A DNA stretch of 64,000 nucleotides, taken from Okapia johnstoni. Its lineage: Eukaryota; Chordata; Mammalia; Artiodactyla; Giraffidae. The notes under the pieces are model-generated. The model was not told where the DNA came from. It worked only from the letters and a program-made list of their open reading frames with translations, and ran no database searches. This document shows, one piece after another, positions 33,839-45,800 of the stretch; within the stretch, counting starts at the first letter, position 1, and every line of letters begins with the position of its first letter. The stretch is from NCBI GenBank assembly GCA_024291935.2, contig JAGTYA010000026.1, forward strand, positions 2,343,501 to 2,407,500, written 5' to 3'. The position numbers and the translations under genes are program-made.

Positions 33839-36800
33839 CTGGAAGGAGACAAAACAGAGGATGCGGTCACAGAGTCAGGCACCCTTCCCTCCTCCGAGTG
33901 ACCTGCTGTCTCGGGAGCTGGGGGCAGCACCAATGCGCTCCAGACCGCCGCGCACTCCTTCTCTGTCGCTGACGGTTGCCATGACCTCCCCAGTGGGAGG
34001 CAGCCAGGCTCATCCTTCCTGCTCACACGGAACCCTGGGCTCAGAGGCCGTGGGGTCTCGCTCTGATCCCTCAAAGCAGCAGCAGGTCTGACCTGCCAGC
34101 AGGGCAGCAAGAGGCCCTGCGGCCCGGGATGCGGCTCAGGGGAGAGTGGGGGCAGCTGCAGATACACCCCTGGGCCAGCAGGCGGCAGAGTCTGGAGGAG
34201 ACTGGGAGGGGCGGATGGCCCGTCTTCCTGGCAACCAGGCTGGGCCACGCTGGCCCAGGGGACAGGGCAGGGTCCGCCCTGGGGAGACGCGTGGCACGAA
34301 CACTGGGGTGTCTCCTCATTCTGCTGAGCTCCCAGCACCCACAGGAGCTGCGGGCACACAGACGCTGGGTGCAGCACAGGCCCATCAGAGCTCTGGACGC
34401 TCGGCCGCCCTGACGTGGTCTGTCACCAAGGACCGAGCAGGAAAGAGCAAGTCGTCCACGCAGCACCCTCACTCTGCTTAAAGGCTTTTCTTTATTCTCA
34501 GAGCAGCCCTTCCTGATTCTGTCTTAGTTCTGCTGATAAGAGAGCCTTTAAAAGTGTTTGCAGGGTATAGAGGGAACCTACCTCAAGATGATAATGGCCA
34601 TTGCAGCAAACCCACAGCAAGCATCACACTCAATGTGAAAAGATGAACACATTTCCTCTAAGATCAGGAACAGACAAGGATACCCCCTCTCGCCACTAAT
34701 ATTCAACATCGTCTGAGAAGTCCTCACCATAGCAAACAGAGAAGAAAAAGAAATAAATGGAATCCAAATTGGAGAACAAGTGAAACTGTCCTTGTTTGCA
34801 GAGGACATGACACTATACACAGAAAACTCTAAAGATGCTATGGAAAACTACTAGAGCTCATCAGTGAATCTGGTAAAGTTGCAGGACACAAAATTAATAC
34901 ACTGAAGGGAAAAAAAATACACTGAAATCTCTTGCGTTCCAGCACACCTACAATGAAAGATTAGAAAAAGAAATCAAGGAAACAATCCCATTTACCACCA
35001 CATTAAAAAGCATACACTACTGAGGAATAAACCTGTCTAAGGAGGCAAAAGATCTATGCTCTGAAAACGGTAACATACTGATGAAAGAAACAGAAGATGA
35101 CAAAGCAGATGGAGAGATATCCCGTGTTCTTGGATTGGAAGACGGAACGTCGGGGACACGACTGCACGACTCAAAGCCGTCTACAAACTCGGTGCACGCC
35201 GATCAAAGTATCAATGGCAACTTTCACAGAGTCGGGACACAAAATTCTACAATTTGTATGGAAACACAAAAGACCCCAAAATTTCCAAAGCAATCTTGAG
35301 AAAGAAAAATGGAGCTGGAGGAATCAGGCTCCCTGGATTAGACTATAGTACACAGATACAGTCATCAAACAGTATGGTCCTCACACAAAACAGGAGCAAA
35401 GATGGACGGAGCAGCACAGAAAGTCCAGAGAAAAACGCAGGCACCTAGGGTCACCGACCCTCTGACCAAAAAGGCAAAAGTACACAATGTAGAAAAGACA
35501 ATCTCTAAAAAGTGGTGAAGGGAAAACTGGACCGTTAAACATAAAAGAATGGACATAGAACACTCTGTAACACTGTGCACAACAATAAACTCAAAACGGA
35601 TTAAAGACCTAAATGTAAGGCTGAATGCTATAAAACTCTTATAGGAAAACATAGGCAGAAGAGGCGTTGATATACATCGCAGTAAGATCTTTTTTGATCC
35701 ACCTCCTAGAATAATACAAGGAAAAACAAACAAATGGGACCTAGTTAAACTTAAAAGCTTTTCACAGCAAAGCAAACTACAGGCAAAATGAAAAGACAGC
35801 CACCAGAATGAAAGAAAATATTTGCAAAGAAAGTAACAGGCAAGGGATTAATCTCCAAACTATACGAACAGCTTATGCAGTTTGCACCAAACAAACCAAC
35901 CAACCAATCAAAAAACGGGTGGAAGATCGAAACAGACATTTCTCTGAGGAAGACATACAGATGGCTAAAAAGTACACGAAAAGATGATCAACATCACTGA
36001 TTACTAGAGAAATACAAATCAAAACTACAACCAACTATCATTTCACACCATTCGGAACGGCCATTCATCGAAAACTCTACAAACAGTAAATGCAGCAGAG
36101 GGCGTGGACAAATGGGAGACCTCCTACACTCATCTTGGGAATGTATATCCGTACAGCCACCACGGAGAACAGTGTAGAGGTCCCTTAAAAAACCATAAAG
36201 AGAACTCGCATATAACCCAGTAATCCCATTTCTGGGCACATATCCAGAGGAAACTCTTAATTGGAAAAGATCCATGCACCCCAATGCTCACAGCATGACT
36301 ATTCACAACAGCCTAGACACGCAAGCAACAAACGTTCATCAAGAGGTAAGTGGATGAAGACAGTGCGGTACATACTTCAAATGGAGTATTACTCAGCGGC
36401 TAAAAAGAACAAAATAACGCTATTTACAGGAATACAGATGGACCCAGAGACTGTCACACCGAGTGAAGTGAGCCACACAGAGAAGAAGAAACGTTGCATG
36501 ACATCCCTTATATATGGAATCTAAAAAGGAACAGTACAAATGAACTTGTTTACAACACAGAAGCAGATTCACAGAATGAACTTCTGGCTGCTGGGGGGGA
36601 GTCAGAAGAGAAGGGAAAGTTAGGCGGTTTGGCATCCATGTGCATGCCGCTATAATTTAAAATGGATAACCAACAAGGTCCTACTGCACAGCACAGAGAA
36701 ATGTGCTCGATATTACGTGGCAGCCTGGATGGGAGGGGACTTTGGGAGAGAATCTGTCAGTTGCTCAGTCGTGTTCAACTCTTTGTGACCCATGGACTGT

Positions 36801-39800
36801 CGCCCATCAGGCTCCTCTGTCCACAGAATTCTCCAAGCAACGATACTGGAATCGGCTGCCATTTCCTTCTCCATTGGGAGAGAATGTATACATGTATATG
36901 TATAGCTAAGTCCCTTTGCTGTGCACCTGAAACTATAACGCCAAAAAAGGTCTGTCTAGTCAAAGCTGTGGTTTCTCCAGTAGTCAAGTATGAATGTGAG
37001 AGTTGGACCGTAAAGAAAGCTGCGCACCGAAGAATTGATGCTTCTGAACTGTGGTGTTGGAGAAGACTCTTGAGAGTCCGTTGGACTGCAAGGAGATCCA
37101 ACCAGTCCATCCTAAAGGAAAGCAGTCCTGAATAGTCACTGGAAGGACTGATGCTGAGGCTGAAGCTACAAAACTTTAGCCACCTGATGTGAAGAACTGA
37201 CTCCTTAGAAAAGACCCTGATGCCAGGAAAGATTGAGGGCAAGAGGAGAAGGGGACAACAGAGGATGAGATGGTTGGATGGCATCACCAACTCAATGGAC
37301 ATGACTTTGAGTAAGCTCCAGGAGTTGGTGATGGACAGGGAAGCCTGGGTGCTACAGTCCATGGGGTTGCAAAGAGTCGGACACAACTGAGCGACTGAAC
37401 TGAACTGAAATGAAAACTATAATTGGCTGTACTCCAACATGGCTTCCCAGGTGACAGAGAGGGAAGGAATCAGCCTGCCAAAGTAAAAGATCTGGGTTCG
37501 ATCCCCCGGTCGGGACGATCCCAGGGAGAAGGAAATGGCAACCCACTCCAGTATTCTTGCCCGGGAAATCCCATGGACAGAGGAGCCTGGCAGACTGCAG
37601 TCCGTGGGGTCGCAAAGCGCTGGACATGACCTAGTAACTGAGCACGCACACATGAATATGCCAACATAAAATGAAAAGTTATACAAACAAACGAGGAATG
37701 GATAACGAAGATGTGGTCCATATACACTACGGAATATTCAGTTCAGTTCAGCAGCTCAGTCGTGTCCCACTCTTTGAGACCCCATGAATCGCAGCACGCC
37801 AGGCCTCCCTGTCCATCACCAACTCCCAGAGCTTACCCAAACCCATGTCCATTGAGTCGGTGATGCCATCCAGCCATCTCATCCTGTGTCGTCCCCTTCT
37901 CCTCCTGCCCCCAATCCTTCCCAGCATCAGGGTCTTTTCCAATGAGTCAACTCTTCGCATGAGGTGGCCAGAGTGTTGGAGTTTCAGCTTCAACATCAGT
38001 CCTTCCAATGAATACCCAGGACTGATCTCCTTTAGGATGGACTGGTTGGATCTCCTTGCAGTCCAAGGGACTCTCAAGAGTCTTCTCCAACACCACAGTT
38101 CAAAAGCATCAATTCTTCGGCGCTCAGCTTTCTTCACCGTCCAACTCTCACATCCATATATGACCACTGGAAAAACCATAGCGTTGACTAGACAGACCTT
38201 TGTTGGCAAAGTAATGTCTCTGTTTTTAAATATGCTATCTAGGTTGGTCATAACCTGCCTTCCAAGGAGTAAGCATCTTTTAATTTCATGGCTGCAATCA
38301 CCATCGGCAGTGATTCTGGAGCCCAAAACAATAAAGTCTGACACTGTTTGCACTGTTTCCCCGTCTATTTCCCATGAAGTGATGGGACCAGATGCCATGA
38401 TCTTAGTTTTCTGAACGTTGAGCTTTAAGCCAACTTTTTCACTCTCCTCTTTCACCTTCATCAAGAGGCTCTTTAGTTTTTCTTTGCTTTCTGCCATAAG
38501 GGTGGTGTCATCTGCATATCTGAGGTTATTGATATTTCTCCCGGCAATCTTGATTCCAGCTTGTGCTTTACCCAGCCCAGCGTTTCTCATGATGTACTCT
38601 GCATAGAAGTTAAACAAGCAGGGTGATAATATACAGCCTTGACGTACTCCTTTTCCGATTTGGAAAAGTGGGGTCCCTCAGTCTGTTGTTCCATGTCCAG
38701 TTCTAACTGTTGCTTCCTGACCTGCATACAGGTTTCTCAAGAGACAGGTTAGATGGTCTGGTATTTCCATCTCTTGAAGAATTTTCCACAGTTTATTGTG
38801 ATCCACACAGTCAAAGGCTTTGGCATAGTCAATAAAGCAGACATAGATGTTTTTCTGGAACTCTCTTGCTTTTTTGATGATGCAGCGGATGTTGGCAATT
38901 TGATCTCTGGTTCCTCTGCCTTTTCTAAAACCAGCTTGAACATCCGGAAGTTCACGATGCACGTATTGCCGAAGCCTGGCTTGGAGAATTTTGAGCATTG
39001 CTTTACTAATGTGTGAGATGAGTGTAATTGTGCGGTAGTTTGAGCATTCTTTGGCATTGCCTTTCTTTGGGATTCGAATGAAAACTGACCTTTTCCAGTT
39101 CTGTGGCCGCTGCTGAGTTTTCCAGATTTGCTGGCATATCGAGTGCAGCACTTTCACAGCATCATCTTTCAGGATTTAAAACAGCTCAACTGGAATTCCA
39201 TCACCTCCACCAGCTTTGTTCGTAGTGATGCTTCCTAAGGCCCACTAGTCTTTACATTCCAGGATGTCTGGCTCTAGGTGAGTGATCACACCATCGTGAT
39301 TATCTGGGTCATGAAGATCTTTTTTGTACAGCTCTTCTGTGTATTCTCGCCACCTCTTCTTAATATCTTCTGCTTCTGTTGGGTCCATACCATTTCTGTC
39401 CTTTATTGAGCCCATCTTTGCATGAAATATTCCCTTGGTATCTCTAATTTTCTTGAAGCGATCTCTAGGTCTTTCCCATTCTATTGTTTTCCTCTATTTC
39501 TTTGCATTGATCGCTGAGGAAGGCTTTCTTATCTCTCCTTGCTATTCTTTGGAACTCTGCATTCAGATGGGAATATTTTTCCTTTTCTCCTTTGCTTTTC
39601 GCTTCTCTTCTTTTCCCAGCTATTTGTAAGGCCTCCTCAGACAGCCATTTTGCTTTTTTGCATTTCTTTTCCATGGGGATGGTCTTGATCCCTGGTTCCT
39701 GTACAGTGTCATTAACCTCTGTCCATAGTTCATCAGGCACTCTATCCCATCTAGTCCCTTAAATCTATTTGTCACTTCCACTGTATAATCCTAAGGGATT

Positions 39801-42800
39801 TGATTTAGGCCATACCTGAATGGTCTGGTGGTTTTCCCTATGGAATATTACCCAGCCATAATAAGAACAAAATAATGCCATTTGCAGCAACATGGATGGA
39901 TAGAGAGATTGTCATACTGAGTGATGTAAGTAAGAAAGAGAAACACAATTATATGGTATCACCTGTATGTTAACAAACTGCCAACATCTGCTGGATCATC
40001 GAAAAAGCAAGAGAGTTCCAGAAAAACATCTATGTCTGCTTTATTGACTATGCCAAAGCCTTTGACTGTGTGGATCACACTAAACTGTGGAAAATTCTGA
40101 AAGAGATGGGAATACCAGACCATCTGACCTGTCTCTTGAGAAATCTGTATGCAGGTCAGGAAGCAACAGTTAGAACTGGACATGGAACAACAGACTGGTT
40201 CCAAATCGGAAGAGGAGTACGTCAAGGCTGTATATTGTCACCCTGCTTATTTAACTTATATGCAGAGTACATCATGAGAAACGCTGGGCTGGAAGAAACA
40301 CAAGCTGGAATCAAGATTGCTGGGAGAAATATCAATAACCTCAGATATACAGATGACACCACCCTTATGGCAGAAAGGGAAGAAGAACTAAAGAGCCTCT
40401 TGATGAAGGTGAAAGAGGAGAGTGAAAAAGTTGGCTTAAAGCTCAACGTTTGGAAAACTAAGATCATGGCATCTGGTCCCATCACTTCATGGGAAATAGA
40501 TGGGGAAACAGTGGAAACAGTGTCAGACTTTATTTTTGGGGGCTCCAGAATCACTGCCGATGGTGATTGCAGCCATGAAATTAAAAGATGCTTACTCCTT
40601 GGAAGGAAGGTTATAGCCAACCTAGATAGCATATTTAAAAGCAGAGACATTACTTTGCCAACAAAGGTCCGTCTAGTCAAGGCTATGGTTTTTCCAGTGG
40701 TCATGTATGGATGTGAGAGTTGGACGGTGAAGAAAGCTGAGTGCCGAAGAATTGATGCTTTTGAACTGTGGTGTTGGAGAAGACTCTTGAGAGTCCCTTG
40801 GACTGCAAGGAGATCCAATCAATCCATCCTAAAAGAGATCAGTCCTGGGTATTCATTGGAAGGACTGATGTTGAAGCTGAAACTCCAATACTTTGGCCAC
40901 CTCATGCGAAGAGTTCACTCAATGGAAAAGACCCTAATGCTGGGTAGGATTGGGGGCGGGAGGAGAAGGGGACGACAGAGGATGAGATGGTTGGATGGCA
41001 TCACCGACTCGATGGACACAGGTTTGGGTAGACTCCTGGATTTGGTGATGGACAGAGAGGCCTGGCGTGCTGCAATTCATGGGGTCGCAAAGAGTCGGAC
41101 ACGACTGAGCGACTGAACTGAACTGAGTATGTGAAATTGAAAACATGATTAGAAGTGAACTTATCTACAAAACAGAAGTAAAGTTACAGATGCAAAATCA
41201 AGCTGCTAGTTACCAGCATCTGTGTGTGTAGGGGGGCGGGTAGGGATAAACTGGGAGATTGGGAATGACACATACACACTACTATATACAATATAGTGTA
41301 TATAACTAATAAGGATCGACTGTGTAACACAGGCAACCCTACTCAGTACTCTGTAACGATCTGTGTGGGAAAATAATCTAAAAAAGAGTGGATATAGGAT
41401 TTCCCCGGTGGTACACTGGATAAGAACTAAGTCTGCTGATGAATGGGACACGGGTTCAGTCCCTGGTCCAGGAAGATCCCACACGCCCCAAGATAACTAA
41501 GCCTGTGCATCGCAGCTTCTGAAGCCCGTGTGACCTAGAGCCTCTGCCCGGCAACAAGAGCCGCTACTAAATGAGCAGCCGGCACAGCACCGCCAGGGGG
41601 AGCCCGCACGCAGCGAAGGGGACGCAGCACAGCCGAAAATCTAAAGTGAAGGAGTCACCTTTTTCAAGAGAGTGGATGTGTGTGTAACCGATTCACTTTG
41701 CTGCACACCTGAAACTAACACAACCTGATAATTCAACTAGACTCCAAGAAAAAGTAAAACTCTTTCCTGTTATTCAAATCAGAGGGAAATTAAGACCTTA
41801 TTTTAAAATGTTAATGTATATGCTGAGTCCAAAGGCAGTCTGATGACCTTGGGGAAGGAGACAAGGGGGACTCCAGCTCCAACGAGAAGGCCCGCAGGAA
41901 GGCGGCATGGAGCCTGGAGCAGAGAGAAGCCCCGGGGGACACGGTGCTCACTGAAGACCCAGTGACACTCAGGGCGGGCAAGAGACTGGACTCAAAACCC
42001 GATGCGGTGTCGTCCGTGTGTGCAGTGGGAAAAACCCCTACCTCACACCACACAGACACAGTGATAAAGAGAAGCTTCTGGCAGGTCATGAGACAGAACA
42101 CTTTCTCCAGCTGAGCAAAGGTTTCTCTCTCAGGACAGGAAACACACCAACCCTGGCAGAAAACAGCCACAAGCCTGACCTTGTTAAAATGGAGACCTTT
42201 GTCCACAAGAGGCCCAGATACCTGACACAAAGAGCTTATGTCCCACATTTATAAATACTTATCAGTGTTTCTAGATAAGCATCAAAAATGAGAAAATAAA
42301 AACCCAGACACCCAATACAAAAATGGGCAAGACTTCAGCAGAGACCTGGATGAACCCAGAGATGATCACATAAAGGGATGTCAGACAGACAAATACCCCG
42401 TGAGATCACTTATCCGAGGAATCTAAACTATGACAGAAATGAACTTGGGAAACAAAGGCAGACCCACAAACATAAAAAACAAACTTACAGGTACCAAAGA
42501 AGTAGCGGTGAGTGAAGGATAAATTAGGAGTTAGAGATGAGCAGACACACATCACTGTATACAAAAGAGAAAAACAACCAAGTCCCCCTGCACAGCACAA
42601 GGAGCTGTGTTTAGTATCCCGGGGTAATAACCATAATGGAAAGGAATATGAAAAAGAATATGTATATATGTATTCGTTGTTGTTCAGTCGCTCAGTCATG
42701 TCCAGCTCTTCGGACCTGTGGACTGCAGCACGCCAGGCTTCCCGGTCCTTCACCATCTCCTGGAACTTGCTCAAACTCGTGTCCATTGAGTCGGCGATGC

Positions 42801-45800
42801 CGTCCAACCATCTCGTCCTCTGTCCTCCCCTTCTCCTCCTGCCCTCAATATTCCCAAGCATCAGGGTCTTTTTTAATGAGTCAGGTCTTCTCCTCAGGTG
42901 GCCAAAGTATTGGAGCTTCAGCTTCAACATCAGTCCTTCCAGTGAATATTCAAGACTGATTTCCTTCAGGATTGACTGGATTGATCTGCTCTCAGTCCAA
43001 GGGACTCTCAAGAGTCTTCTCCAACACCACAGTTCAAAAGCATCAATTCTTCGGCTCAGCCTTCTTTACGGTCCAACTTTCACATCCATATATGACTATT
43101 AGAAAAACCAAAGCTTTGACTATATATGTGTATACATATATATATGGGGCTTCCCAGGTGGTGCTGAGTGAGTGAAAGCCGCTTAGTTGTGTCCAACTCT
43201 TTGCGACCCTATAGACTATAGAGTCCACGGAATTCTCTAGGCCAGAATACTGGAGTCAGTAGCCTTTCCCTTCTCCAGGAAATCTTCCCAACCCAGGGAT
43301 CAAACCCAGGTCTCCCGCATTGCAGGCGGATTCTTTACCAGCTGAGTCACAAAGGAAACCCAGGAATACCGGAGTGGGTAGCCTATCCCTTCTCCAGTGG
43401 ATCTTCCTGGCCCAGGAATAGAACCGAGGTCTCCTGCACTGCAGGCGGATTCTTTACCAACTGAGCTACGAGGAAGCAGGTGGCACTAGTAGTAAAGAAC
43501 CCACCTGCCAGCGCAGGAGATGTAAGAGACATGGGTTCAGTCCCTTGGTTTGGAAGATCCCCTGGAGGAGGGCATGGCAACCGACTCCAATATTCTTGCC
43601 TGGGAGAATCCCATGGACAGAGGAGCCTGACATGCTAAAGCCCATGGGGTCACAAAGAGTTGGACACGACTGAAGTGACTTAGCATACACACACATATGC
43701 ATGTGTGCGTGTGTGTGTCTATAGCTGAACCACTTTGCACCAATGTAAATCAACAAGACTTCAATTTAAAAAAAGAAAAGGAAAATGGTCTTGCACAGAT
43801 TCGCAGGCACTTCATAGTGGAGCATCAGTTCTGCTGGGGGCATGCACCCAACTCACACTCCTAGGTCCCGTCTGAGGCTCCGCCAAGCAGGGATGGGGCC
43901 AGGTGCTGGGATGTCAGTCCCTTCCACCTGCTACTGGTCAGCCTGGTGGACTCAGACTGAGCCTACACAGCCAGAACTCACGGGACAAGGACAGGGAAGC
44001 CATAACGTGTCCACAGGATTCTCTTTAGTCAAGATGGGAGTCTACCAACGGTAACCCATGGCCCACAGCCCACTTTTATGAATAAAGTTTTACTGACACA
44101 TACCAAGCACCTCTGATCACAGCCTCTGGCTTCTTTCATTACAGCAGCAGAAATGAGTTGTGACAACAGGGACCTTGGGATCCTCAGAGCCTCAATCTTT
44201 GGCCTTTATGGATTTAAGAGATGGAATCGGGCCCTTACCTGGCTGTGTATTTAGGGCACAAACTGTATTGCTTGTGGCATTGCAGGGTTGAAGGACGGCG
44301 CTGTCTTCACACCTGAGAGAGGAATAAAGAAATTGTGAGCGTCATTTCCCCTCGCTCGGGCCGACCTGAAGAATCTTACTCACCACCCACTGGTCAGGGG
44401 TTAGAGGGACCAACCCAACAGCCTTCGCAGGCCCAAGAGGTTTCAGGTCACCAGTGTCTGGCATGCGCCATCTGGCCCACACTGGATCAATGAGAATGAG
44501 ACTGAAGAATCTCTGATAGATGGGGGAAGTGCCCCCGTCTCTGTCCTCAGATAGAGCTCTGTGGACTGGACCTGCGTGGCCATAGCTCTACCAGGAGGGA
44601 AAGCAGCCTCAGATGAAGCTCACGGAGCAGGGGACAAGCCAGAGCTGATCGACCCAGACCTGGAGGCAGCCCCTCCTTTGGACTTGGCAGGTTCCTGAGC
44701 CAAGTCCAAGCTGGTCTGAGCTGTATTTAAGTCTACAAATACAGGATTTTACCAGTGGCTTTACCACCTCAAAGTCTGCTCCAAATCTAAGCCCACCGGA
44801 AACCACAGAATGCAACCTGATGTGGAAACAGGCTCTCTGCAGATGTAATCCTTTAAGAGGAGGTCACACCGGATCAGGGTGGGCCTCAGGCAGTGACCAG
44901 CGTCCTCACAAGAGGGAAACTGTACGCAGACAGAGAGAAGGCCATGTGAAGATGCTGAGACAGAGCACACAGGGGAAGATCCCTGGAGGCGGAAGCAGAG
45001 ACTGAAGCGATGCGTCCACAAGCCAAGGAGCGCCAAGGAGTGCCGGCAAAGCTGAGGAAGCGAGAGAGATTCCTCCCGGAGAGCTATGGAGGGAGCCTGG
45101 CCCCGCTGACACCTCGACTTCCGACTTTCGATCTCCAGAACTGTGAAAGAATACACTTTTCTTGTTTTTCAAAAGCCTCCCGGTCGTAGTGCTTTGTAAC
45201 ATCAGGGGCAGAAAATGCGCCCTGGCCGTCCCAGCCGGGCCCAGGGCCTGGGGGCGCCCCCCTGCCTGCAGCTCTCCTCCCCTGGGACGCCTTGTGGCTC
45301 CGTTCTCCGCCCACCCCCCCCCCGGCCTCCGCTCTAGGGCCCAGTCTCCTGCAGCCCCTCTGTCCCTCATGAGCCCATCACTGCATATGTGTTGGGATGC
45401 TCCCCACCACTGCTGGGGCCCAGGCCTGCAATACGACCCCGCAGGCCACAGCGGGGCTCACAGTCATACGTGACTGAGTGAATGGAAGAAGGAAGAAATC
45501 AATGAGCAATGACTCCAGTTCGCTCCCACGTGGAAACTTCCAGGTGACTCATCTGCCTTAATCCTCAGGGCTCCTCACTGGGGCCGGTGCTACCATTAGC
45601 CCCATTACACAGATGGGAAAACAGAGGCTCCGGGCAGGGGCTGGCTGAGTAAGTGACCCAAAACCAAACAGGCAGTGAGTGGAGAAGAGAACCCCCGCCC
45701 AGGCCTGTTGGCCGGCGCCCACCACCAGGTGGTACCTTGTGCACCGGAAGCAGCTCTCTGTGCAGTCCTCAGAGTCGCAGAAGAACCTGCCCTGCTGGCA

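Larger units (their letters stand above)
42250..43770 (+). mobile_element. L1 3' end hosting BovB and Bov-tA insertions
   Basis: L1 3' sequence at 42250-42670 and 43715-43770. Within it lie a reverse BovB 3' fragment (42672-43115), a TA/TG microsatellite (43118-43146), reverse Bov-tA copies (43160-43480) and a forward Bov-tA (43484-43695). Confidence 0.8.
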
